The notes under the pieces were generated by a model, which ran no database searches, had not been told where the DNA came from, and was given only the letters and a program-made list of their open reading frames with translations. A DNA stretch of 19,321 nucleotides from contig JBNKDD010000090.1 in the NCBI GenBank assembly GCA_050288085.1, forward strand, positions 1-19,321, read 5' to 3'. The stretch is from JBNKDD01 sp050288085 (GTDB lineage: Bacteria; Chloroflexota; Anaerolineae; Aggregatilineales; UBA3940). Shown here piece after piece: positions 6,038 to 12,711 of this stretch (position 1 is its first letter; every line of letters starts with the position of its first letter). The translations under genes and the position numbers were made by a program.

Positions 6038-7048
6038 TTATAACAGTGCCAATGCTACTCCGATCATCCCCGCCAACAGGCCGATCAGCCAGAAGCGTTG
6101 GACGATCTGAGTCTCGCTCCAGCCGACCAATTCGAAGTGGTGGTGGAGGGGTGTTCGTAGGAACAGGCGGCGGTCTTCGCCGAGAAAACGGCGGCTTAAC
6201 TGGGCCGATGCGACTTGCAACATCACCGATACCGTCTCCGCCACCGGGATGATAGCGACCAGGGGCAGGATCAACCACTGGCCGGTCATCAGGGCGACAG
6301 TCGCCAGGGCTGCTCCCAGCGCCAGCGATCCGGTATCACCCATGAATAACTGGGCAGGCAACGCGTTAAACCACAGAAAGGCAAAGCAGGTTCCCACCAT
6401 TGTGAAACAGAACTGGGTCAGGAAGACCTGCCCTTGCAGCAGCGCAATGATGCCATAGCAGGCAAATGCGCTGGCACTGATGATGCCCGCCAACCCGTCA
6501 AGGCCGTCGGTCAGGTTGACGGCGTTTGAGAAGCCAACGATCAAGGTGGTGGCAATCGGGATGTAGAGCAAGCCCAGGTCAAAGGTAAAGGGGATGCCGG
6601 GGATGGCAATCGAGTGGATGTCCAACCCGTACATCAGCACAAAGGATGTGCCGATGGCGGCGACCATCTGCGCGGCGAACTTGAGCCGGGCGGTCAGCCC
6701 TTCGCCGACCGGGCCTACATCGCGGATGCCCTCCCAGTCATCGAGTGCGCCCAACCCACCGTACAGGATCAGCACCGCCATTGGCACAAGGATCGAGCGC
6801 CCGGAGATATCCGGTACAATCAGGCTGGCGATGTTCAGGCCGAGGGTGATGATCAGCGCCGGGATCAGGATCAGCAGCCCGCCCATTGTGGGAGTACCGA
6901 TCTTCTTCTGGTGTACGTCAGCGATGTCCACCCTGATCTTCTTGCCGATCCCCAGGATGTGCAGCACCTGGATAAAGGGGTCACCCCAGATCACCGTGAT
7001 CAGGAAGGTAAAACCGCCAACCGCCAGCGCAAAAGCTGTTTCTCTCAT
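6038..7048 (-). CDS. mraY: Phospho-N-acetylmuramoyl-pentapeptide transferase (MraY)
   Basis: A 336-aa, roughly ten-helix inner-membrane enzyme that moves phospho-MurNAc-pentapeptide from UDP to undecaprenyl phosphate, making lipid I for peptidoglycan. All MraY marks are present: HQKKIGTPTMGG (46-57), ALDDWEG with D103/D104, NAVNLTDGLDGLA with D181 and D184, FMGDTGSLALG with D238, and the HHH loop TPLHHHFE (302-304) that separates MraY from WecA-type relatives. ATG 7048 has AGAGG 9 bases upstream. Usually mraY sits inside the mur/fts cluster between murF and murD; here it stands beside kynU. The predicted -10 box at 7111-7116 gives it its own promoter. Confidence 0.95.
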   Translation of the reverse strand: MRETAFALAVGGFTFLITVIWGDPFIQVLHILGIGKKIRVDIADVHQKKIGTPTMGGLLILIPALIITLGLNIASLIVPDISGRSILVPMAVLILYGGLGALDDWEGIRDVGPVGEGLTARLKFAAQMVAAIGTSFVLMYGLDIHSIAIPGIPFTFDLGLLYIPIATTLIVGFSNAVNLTDGLDGLAGIISASAFACYGIIALLQGQVFLTQFCFTMVGTCFAFLWFNALPAQLFMGDTGSLALGAALATVALMTGQWLILPLVAIIPVAETVSVMLQVASAQLSRRFLGEDRRLFLRTPLHHHFELVGWSETQIVQRFWLIGLLAGMIGVALALL

Positions 7049-7110
7049 CTGCCGGGCCTCTCTATCAACTGGGTGTGCGGGTAGCCGCGCTGTGTCTGGT
7101 TCACGGCGTT

Positions 7111-7140
7111 ATTATAGTGTGGGAAGGTGTGGTAGGCGAA
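7111..7140 (-). promoter_or_regulatory. Candidate promoter of mraY-kynU
   Basis: On the minus strand, a perfect TATAAT (7116-7111) is preceded by an 18-base spacer and a poor -35, TTCGCC (7140-7135). Transcription would begin near 7104, leaving a leader of about 55 bases before the mraY start. The position in the 100-base gap after the restriction endonuclease gene fits a new operon start. Confidence 0.5.
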
Positions 7141-7148
7141 CGACCTTG

Positions 7149-8084
7149 CTATATGTTCAGCAAATTGAACAGCGTCTCTCGCCGGGATTCGTCGTTCAGT
7201 ACTTCTTCTACCGTAAACCAGTGGTTAATGGTGTTTTGATTGGTCTTCAGATCGCTGACTGCTTGTGAAGACATAGATACACCCTGTAAGATCAAAATTG
7301 TTGTTGAATCGGGATTTTCCTCTTTCGCCCTTTGAAGACTCTTTAGTGCAGCACCAATACGTTCTAGTACTCCTGCGGTATCGATCCCTCCTTTGATTTC
7401 GATAGCTGCCAGGATTGTCTCTCCCTGGTAGATTCCAACATCAGGTTCGTCAGCGAATTTCACTACACGATCATCGATTAGTTTCATAGACTGTTCTTCA
7501 TTATCAGGTTCCATTAGCCAATGTCGAGACTGTAATCTTCTGCGGAGAATCCCTTTTATGATGATTTCCGTGCGACTTCCTTTTGTGTTTTGCCACGAAC
7601 CCTGGGCCTGTGAACCGGCGGCCATACCACGCCACAGATCAAATTCGCGCTTATCTATCAGTTCGTCAGCTTCAACTAACTGGCTGATGATCTGGTTTAA
7701 ATGCTGGGCAAGTTGCCCTGCGACGGTTTGATCTGGAACGGATTTACCACTTTCGAAATTGTCGGTGTTTAGCCTGATGCGCTTCATTGACTTTTGCGAA
7801 ACCATTGCCATCATTCGATAATAGCCAACGGCGCGATTGAGGTTCATTATTACCTCAGGGTGTGCAAATACGGTAACAGGCTTAATAGGGCGGTGGATGA
7901 TCTTGTTCCAGGCAGATTCGGAAATGCCTAGCTCAGGTAAATCCCAATTCAGGCTTTCTCCCTGTATCTGTTCGATCTGATATGCAACCTCCAGTAAACC
8001 CCATTCATGCAGCTTTTGATGAAAGAATTCACTTTTGGTCAGTTGGTCGATTGCCCAGGCGTCGATTTCTTCGGGTGATGGCAT
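7149..8084 (-). CDS. Type II restriction endonuclease, PD-(D/E)XK fold, XcyI-like
   Basis: A 311-aa protein next to and divergent from a DNA methyltransferase. It carries a textbook nuclease core: P214-D215, then 13 residues, then E229-I-K231 in AAIEIKGG, with a following ERIGAALKSL helix. The N-terminal half (HPEVIMNLNRAVGYYRMMAMVSQKSMKRI) and the IEIKGG...GVLERIGAALKS stretch fit my recollection of the XcyI family, whose founder cuts CCCGGG; the family call is tentative. It would cut unmethylated double-stranded DNA in the cytoplasm. ATG 8084 has GGAG 11 bases upstream. A strong promoter, TTGACA-17-TATACC, lies ahead at 8148-8120. The gene is A+T-rich relative to mraY and to the amidase, as expected of a mobile R-M system. 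No control (C) protein gene is present. Confidence 0.82.
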   Translation of the reverse strand: MPSPEEIDAWAIDQLTKSEFFHQKLHEWGLLEVAYQIEQIQGESLNWDLPELGISESAWNKIIHRPIKPVTVFAHPEVIMNLNRAVGYYRMMAMVSQKSMKRIRLNTDNFESGKSVPDQTVAGQLAQHLNQIISQLVEADELIDKREFDLWRGMAAGSQAQGSWQNTKGSRTEIIIKGILRRRLQSRHWLMEPDNEEQSMKLIDDRVVKFADEPDVGIYQGETILAAIEIKGGIDTAGVLERIGAALKSLQRAKEENPDSTTILILQGVSMSSQAVSDLKTNQNTINHWFTVEEVLNDESRRETLFNLLNI

Positions 8085-8098
8085 GTAGTTATTATCTC

Positions 8099-8109
8099 CA
8101 ACATTGTTG
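8099..8109. promoter_or_regulatory. 11-bp palindrome CAACATTGTTG between the R and M genes
   Basis: A perfect inverted repeat, CAACA-T-TGTTG, lies just downstream of the predicted endonuclease transcription start (near 8113) and overlaps that gene's ribosome-binding region. It is a possible operator for autogenous control, or simply a short hairpin. No regulator gene is adjacent. Confidence 0.4.
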
Positions 8110-8118
8110 ATATCCCTA

Positions 8119-8148
8119 TGGTATACTTCGTCTGAGCATAGCTGTCAA
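8119..8148. promoter_or_regulatory. Overlapping divergent promoters of the R-M pair
   Basis: Minus strand: TTGACA (8148-8143), 17 bases, TATACC (8125-8120) drives the endonuclease. Plus strand: an extended -10, TG-G-TATACT (8119-8127), without a clear -35, drives the methyltransferase. The two -10 boxes share the palindromic GTATAC, so polymerase cannot occupy both at once. Confidence 0.65.
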
Positions 8149-8171
8149 AAGAGTGTAAGGTTTTCAGAGCA

Positions 8172-9680
8172 GTGCAACTAAAACTACCCTTTGATCCACA
8201 AGATGAAACATTATTTGGTGATCCCACCGATTTATCTCGAACCGGTTTTTCGCATGATTCTATCTGTCCTCAAGAAGCACGACTGGCGCTTGAGGATCAA
8301 TATGTTGATTTACTCAGAGAAACGGATGATTTTGACCGCCGCTTGGTAAGTTATCAGGGGAATAAAGATGAAATTCTACATAGCTGGATCAAATATCGAG
8401 AAGGGTTTTCCGCGCAACTTGTACAACGCCTAATCCATGAGTTTGGAATTGCTCCTGACGATACTATTCTTGAACCGTTTAGTGGTTCGGCGACTACACT
8501 CCTGGTGGCAAAATCACTCGGTATTAATGCAGTGGGGATCGAAATTCTTCCCATATGTCATTTAGCCTGGAATGCTAAATCATATGTATTTGATTATGAT
8601 CTTAATGAGCTTGAAGAGTTATTTGAGCGTATTAGGGAGACACAGCCGAGGCAGGCAGAAAATGCATTTCCCCATCTCGTAATTACTAATAGTGCCTTCC
8701 CTACTGATGTGGAAAATGATTTGATGTTCTACACTGAATGGTTTGATGAACTGGATATTTCACTTGAGGCCAAGACTCTTTTCAGGTTGATACTGAGCAG
8801 TATTCTGGAGCAGGTCAGCTATACGCGAAAAGATGGGCAGTATTTGCGATGGGACAGTCGTTCAGAGAAAGTGATCAGGCGTAATCAAATCAGATTGGAA
8901 CAGGGCAAGAAGCCCTTCAAAGGCATGGATAAGGGCGAACTTCCAGCGGTCAAAAAATCAATACTTGAGGCACTTGGCGTTATTTTAGAGGACATTAGAG
9001 CCTTACAGACTCGCCCTTTCAATGTCAGTCACCAGATGTTGATTAGAGGAAGTGTCCTCAATGTACTGCCATCGCTCGAAAGCGATCAGTATGCTGGTGT
9101 TATCACATCACCACCCTACTGTAACCGGTATGACTATACACGTACTTATGCGTTGGAACTCGCTTATCTTGGCGTTGGTGAGGAGGGAATACGCGCACTC
9201 CGGCAAAGTCAGCTTTCCTGCACGGTTGAAAATCGATCAAAGCTTACCCAAATCGAGCAGACTTATAAATCTATTGGGCAGATCGAACGATTTCAATCAA
9301 TATTGCAGGTGATTCGAGACAATCCTGTTCTACAAGAAATTAACCATGCTTTGCAAGTGAGGTGGGATCGTGGGGAAATTAACAATAAAGGCATCCTTCC
9401 CATGGTCGAAGGATACTTTGTTGAATTAACTTTTGTTTTTGCTGAAATATTTCGTGCTTGCCGGAGTGGTGCTCAGGTTGCGTTTGTTAATGATAATGTC
9501 CGATATGGTGGTGAAATTATTCCGGTTGACCTGCTATCAACTAATTTGGCCGAGCAACTGGGCTTTGAGCCGGTCAAGGTTTACGTCTTGCCCCAGCGTA
9601 AGGGAAACAGCAGCCAGCAGATGAAGCGGTTTGGCCGGGAGCCGCTTCGTAAAAGCATTACGATTTGGAAGAAACCTTGA
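8172..9680 (+). CDS. Type II DNA methyltransferase (TSPPY type, likely N4-cytosine)
   Basis: A 502-aa S-adenosylmethionine-dependent DNA methyltransferase protecting sites of the adjacent endonuclease. Motif I, the cofactor pocket, is at about 98-117 (DTILEPFSGSATTLLVAKSLG). The catalytic motif IV is T312-S-P-P-Y316 in VITSPPYCNRYDYTRTYALELAYLG. SPPY is typical of N4-cytosine enzymes, although some N6-adenine enzymes share it. About 200 residues separate the two motifs and probably hold the target-recognition part (YLRWDSRSEKVIRRNQIRLEQGKKPFKG). The C-terminal end (AQVAFVNDNVRYGGEIIPVDLLSTNLAEQLGF) is the usual late strand-helix of these folds. The GTG start at 8172 has TAAGG 11 bases upstream and an extended -10 promoter ahead. 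It is convergent with the amidase gene. Confidence 0.9.
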   Translation: MQLKLPFDPQDETLFGDPTDLSRTGFSHDSICPQEARLALEDQYVDLLRETDDFDRRLVSYQGNKDEILHSWIKYREGFSAQLVQRLIHEFGIAPDDTILEPFSGSATTLLVAKSLGINAVGIEILPICHLAWNAKSYVFDYDLNELEELFERIRETQPRQAENAFPHLVITNSAFPTDVENDLMFYTEWFDELDISLEAKTLFRLILSSILEQVSYTRKDGQYLRWDSRSEKVIRRNQIRLEQGKKPFKGMDKGELPAVKKSILEALGVILEDIRALQTRPFNVSHQMLIRGSVLNVLPSLESDQYAGVITSPPYCNRYDYTRTYALELAYLGVGEEGIRALRQSQLSCTVENRSKLTQIEQTYKSIGQIERFQSILQVIRDNPVLQEINHALQVRWDRGEINNKGILPMVEGYFVELTFVFAEIFRACRSGAQVAFVNDNVRYGGEIIPVDLLSTNLAEQLGFEPVKVYVLPQRKGNSSQQMKRFGREPLRKSITIWKKP

Positions 9681-9690
9681 ATTCGATTAG

Positions 9691-9717
9691 AAGGCGGCCC
9701 AATTCCAGTGCCGCCCT
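9691..9717. terminator. Weak hairpin between methyltransferase and amidase
   Basis: AAGGCGGC and GCCGCCCTT form an inverted repeat with a single bulged C and a loop of about 10 bases, between convergent gene ends. No proper T-run follows in either direction (TTATCAAATCTT on plus), so it is at best a weak bidirectional terminator. Confidence 0.4.
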
Positions 9718-9727
9718 TATCAAATCT

Positions 9728-11419
9728 TCATCCACTCAGTAAATCAAAATAGACCTGTGGCTGGCGGCGTTCGATGGCTTGCTGGGCGGCATAAGCCAGC
9801 TTGAGCAGCACCTGCTCGGCCCAGGGTTTGCCCATCACATGGAGGCCGACTGGCAGTCCGCCCTCATCATAACCCGCCGGGATGCTGATCGCCGGATACC
9901 CGGCCAGGTTCCCCGGAAAGACAAAACGCATCGTTTCGATGGTGGTCGAGGCATCCGATTCGCCACCCTTCAATGCATCGAGAGAGATGCGTGGGGCGCT
10001 GATTGCCGTCGTTGGGCTGACGATCACGTCTACCAGTTCGAAGATGGCGTTCAGGCGGCGGATCGAGCGGGTGCGGATGCGCTGTGCCTGGATGTAATCG
10101 CGGCTGGTCATGCTTCGGGCGATGCTCAATAAGACCCGCGTATTGGGATCGAAGTCGCGACGGTGGGCTGCATCGTAGCGATCCATGTTGGCGGCCATCT
10201 CCGACAGGATGGTCACCGAGTGGGCGATTCGCATCGGGTCGAGTTCCGGGATGACGATCTCGCGGACTTCGGCTCCCATCAGTTTGAATGCCTCGACCAT
10301 GCGATCACAGGCGGCAACAACCGGCGGGGTGGCGTGTTCAAACCAGGGGCGGTAAATGCCCAGCGTCAAACCGGTCAGGTCGTTTGAGTTGAACCCCTCG
10401 ATGGTGACCGGTGGTTGTTCAATGGTATGGGCGTCTTTCGGGTCTGCTCCAGCCAGCACCGCATAAGCCAATGCAGCGTCCTCCGCTGATGCGGCCATCG
10501 GCCCCAGGTGCGCGATGCTCCAATCCAGTGACGCGGCTCCGAATTCGCTGATCCGGCCAAAGGTAGGTTTCAGCCCGACGATCCCACAAAACGCCGACGG
10601 GATTCGGATCGAGCCGCCGCCATCGGCCCCAATCGCCACCGGACAGAATCCAATCGCAACCGCTGCGCCCGATCCGCTTGAACTGCCGCCGGTAAAGTGG
10701 GCGGGGTTGTAGGGATTGCGCGGCGTACTATGATGGGGGTTCAGGCCGCTGGTCGAGATGCCGATCTCATGCATGTTGGTTTTGCCGAGCAGCAGCGCCC
10801 CGGCAGCTCGCATCCGGGCGACGACGGTTGAATCTTCTAAGGCCGGAGCATCTCCCAGGAATTTGGTGCCGACGGTGGTCGGGTAAGGGGGCATATCGAC
10901 CTCATCCTTGACAGCGACCGGCACGCCATCAAAAATGCTGAGCGGCTTTCCTTCCTGAAAGCGCCGGGTGGATGCCCGCGCCTGCTCCATGACATCGTCA
11001 GGATCAACAGCGATAAATACCCGCATGGCCGGATCAAGCTGTTCGCTCCGGGTTATCGCATCGAGGACACGTTGTGCGACCTCCTCCGGCGTGCATCGCC
11101 CTGACCGGTAGGCCTCGGCGAAATCGCGCACCGTGCGGAATCGAAATCCCTTCGACTCGACGGTTATGTCCGGGAAGGCGGTGATATCAGGCGGTGGGCC
11201 TGGGGGCTCATCCGGTGAAGGGTGCAGCGGGTATAAGGTCGGCTCTTCATTGATGGTCAGGCCGCGCAGTTTGGTAACTCCGGCGTTGTTGAGAAAGGTA
11301 CCGATCAGCAGTGGGGCCGTGATTGGACTCTCCAGCAGGGCGATAAACAGCTTGAGCAAGCCACCGGCCATGCGGGGCAGCTTGACCGATTCGAGATCGT
11401 ATTTCACCTGATCGGACAT
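9728..11419 (-). CDS. Amidase signature-family hydrolase
   Basis: A 563-aa enzyme with the Ser-cisSer-Lys triad of the amidase signature family, which hydrolyses carboxamides. K171 lies in VPVAVKDEVD, S246 in GGSSSGSGAAVA and S270 in GADGGGSIRIPSAFCGIVGLKPTFGR. The 75- and 24-residue spacings equal those in the well-studied fatty acid amide hydrolase. The C-terminal NLAGYPAISIPAGYDEGGLPVGLHVMG is also typical. The first 90 residues (hydrophobic LLKLFIALLESPITAPLLIGTFL, then a proline-rich linker) are an extension beyond the usual 450-490 aa and could sit on the membrane surface. It is not GatA, since no gatB or gatC is adjacent; the substrate cannot be told. AGGAG lies 10 bases before the ATG. 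It follows the Gfo/Idh gene on the same strand after a 100-base gap. Confidence 0.9.
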   Translation of the reverse strand: MSDQVKYDLESVKLPRMAGGLLKLFIALLESPITAPLLIGTFLNNAGVTKLRGLTINEEPTLYPLHPSPDEPPGPPPDITAFPDITVESKGFRFRTVRDFAEAYRSGRCTPEEVAQRVLDAITRSEQLDPAMRVFIAVDPDDVMEQARASTRRFQEGKPLSIFDGVPVAVKDEVDMPPYPTTVGTKFLGDAPALEDSTVVARMRAAGALLLGKTNMHEIGISTSGLNPHHSTPRNPYNPAHFTGGSSSGSGAAVAIGFCPVAIGADGGGSIRIPSAFCGIVGLKPTFGRISEFGAASLDWSIAHLGPMAASAEDAALAYAVLAGADPKDAHTIEQPPVTIEGFNSNDLTGLTLGIYRPWFEHATPPVVAACDRMVEAFKLMGAEVREIVIPELDPMRIAHSVTILSEMAANMDRYDAAHRRDFDPNTRVLLSIARSMTSRDYIQAQRIRTRSIRRLNAIFELVDVIVSPTTAISAPRISLDALKGGESDASTTIETMRFVFPGNLAGYPAISIPAGYDEGGLPVGLHVMGKPWAEQVLLKLAYAAQQAIERRQPQVYFDLLSG

Positions 11420-11472
11420 GTTTCCCGTTCTCCTCTGGTGGAAGGGTAATTAGGTGCGACTCTGTATATAAC

Positions 11473-11494
11473 GGGACACGGCATGCCGTGTCCC
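11473..11494. repeat. 22-bp perfect palindrome between Gfo/Idh and amidase genes
   Basis: GGGACACGGCA is followed directly by its exact reverse complement, ending in TGTCCC, then CTACGAA. There is no loop and no T-run, so it is not a normal terminator. It resembles the short 'gggac-rich' palindromes scattered through intergenic DNA of Chloroflexota and some cyanobacteria, a resemblance noted from memory. It could stabilise the upstream mRNA end or be a small mobile repeat. A second, shorter palindrome CGAATTCG follows at 11497-11504. Confidence 0.7.
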
Positions 11495-11519
11495 TACGAA
11501 TTCGAAAATCAACGATTGT

Positions 11520-12506
11520 TTACCCGCCCCGTGCCGAAGCATACAGCTTGTCGATAGCCGCCATGTTACGCACCGCGTCGTCCACCGGGAAGCGGATCGG
11601 GCGGTCGTTTTGCATGGCATCGACGAAATCCTCGATCATCACCTGGTATTGGTCGGCGGCCTCGGTGCTGATCTCCTCGTAGTGATCGTCGCCCTTCCAA
11701 TAGCGGATGGTCATCTGTTCGTCCATATGGGGCGTAAAGGCGAACTCAACCCGAATCCGGCCTTCGGTGCCGCGAATCTCATAATACTGGGTCACCGGGC
11801 TGCGGAATCCACAGTCGAGGTGGCCCAATGCGCCTGACGGGAATTCCATCGTCCCAACCAGCCACTCATCCACGCCGCTCTTCTCCCCGAACTGGGCGAA
11901 TGCTTTGGCCGCGACCGGTTCCTCACCGAGCATGTGGCGGATCACGCTGACGCAGTAGCAGCCTACATCCATCAATGCGCCGCCTGCCATGTCCGATTGA
12001 AGGCGGATGTCGTTCGCCCGCTCAGGGGGCATCTTGAAGGTGAATGAGGCATCGGCTAAGAGCACCTTGCCGACCGCGCCATCCTGCACCATCTGCTTGA
12101 CGTGCTTTGTGCGGGGATGGTGGCGATACATAAAGGCTTCGCCCAGCAGGACTCCGGCCCCGGCGAAAAAATCGACCAGCTGCTGCGCTTCGGCAGCATC
12201 AGAAGCGAGCGGCTTCTCGCATAAAACCGGCTTACCTGCCTTGGCCGCTTCGATGCTCCATTTGGCGTGCAGGTGGTTGGGCAGGGGATTGAAGATCGCG
12301 TCGATGTCCGGGGACTCGATCAATTCCTCATAGCTGCCATAAGTGTTGGGGATGTCCATCTCGGCGGCGATAGCCTTGGCCCGCTCCAGGTTGCGGCTGG
12401 CAATCGCACCCACCACACCATTGGAAGACCGGTGGATGGCGGGAATAATAAACCTGCGGGCATGAGCCGAGGTGCTCAGGATACCCCAACGGATTTTATC
12501 GGTCAT
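11520..12506 (-). CDS. Gfo/Idh/MocA-family NAD(P)-dependent oxidoreductase
   Basis: A 328-aa two-domain dehydrogenase of sugars or polyols. The N-terminal Rossmann domain begins KIRWGILSTSAHARRFIIPAI; its glycine motif is of the relaxed form common in this family. The E-K-P signature at 97-99 (VLCEKPLASDAAEA) supplies the catalytic lysine. GGALMDVGCYCVSVIRHMLG (175-194) holds the aspartate and histidine of the active site (D180, H191). The substrate cannot be deduced; xylose, inositol, glucose-6-phosphate derivative and dihydrodiol dehydrogenases share this layout. ATG 12506 has AGGAG 11 bases upstream. A perfect TATAAT on the minus strand at 12553-12548, with only a weak -35, may be its promoter. 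The amidase follows downstream after a palindrome and may or may not be co-transcribed. Confidence 0.92.
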   Translation of the reverse strand: MTDKIRWGILSTSAHARRFIIPAIHRSSNGVVGAIASRNLERAKAIAAEMDIPNTYGSYEELIESPDIDAIFNPLPNHLHAKWSIEAAKAGKPVLCEKPLASDAAEAQQLVDFFAGAGVLLGEAFMYRHHPRTKHVKQMVQDGAVGKVLLADASFTFKMPPERANDIRLQSDMAGGALMDVGCYCVSVIRHMLGEEPVAAKAFAQFGEKSGVDEWLVGTMEFPSGALGHLDCGFRSPVTQYYEIRGTEGRIRVEFAFTPHMDEQMTIRYWKGDDHYEEISTEAADQYQVMIEDFVDAMQNDRPIRFPVDDAVRNMAAIDKLYASARGG

Positions 12507-12547
12507 GATAGCATCTGCTCCTGAAAATGTTATGGGATGTTGTACTC

Positions 12548-12553
12548 ATTATA
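12548..12553 (-). promoter_or_regulatory. Candidate -10 box of the Gfo/Idh gene
   Basis: TATAAT on the minus strand, about 42 bases before the ATG at 12506. A poor TTCGTG lies 18 bases further upstream. The six-base match to consensus is the only strong point. Confidence 0.4.
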
Positions 12554-12711
12554 GGTAGAGTTCTTTCAATACACGAATCGGGTCAGGCAGGTGTTTACCG
12601 GTCGTCAGGCTGGAAATTAAGAACTTTTTTCATACGCGTTACAAATCGTTAATAAGTTGGTGCCATACTACCCATATAGAGATGGTTCTGATTTATAAAA
12701 AAGGATTTGTG

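Noticed and set aside
8085..8171. A control (C) protein gene for the R-M system
   Set aside because: The gap is only 87 bases, and no small HTH gene lies next to either gene.
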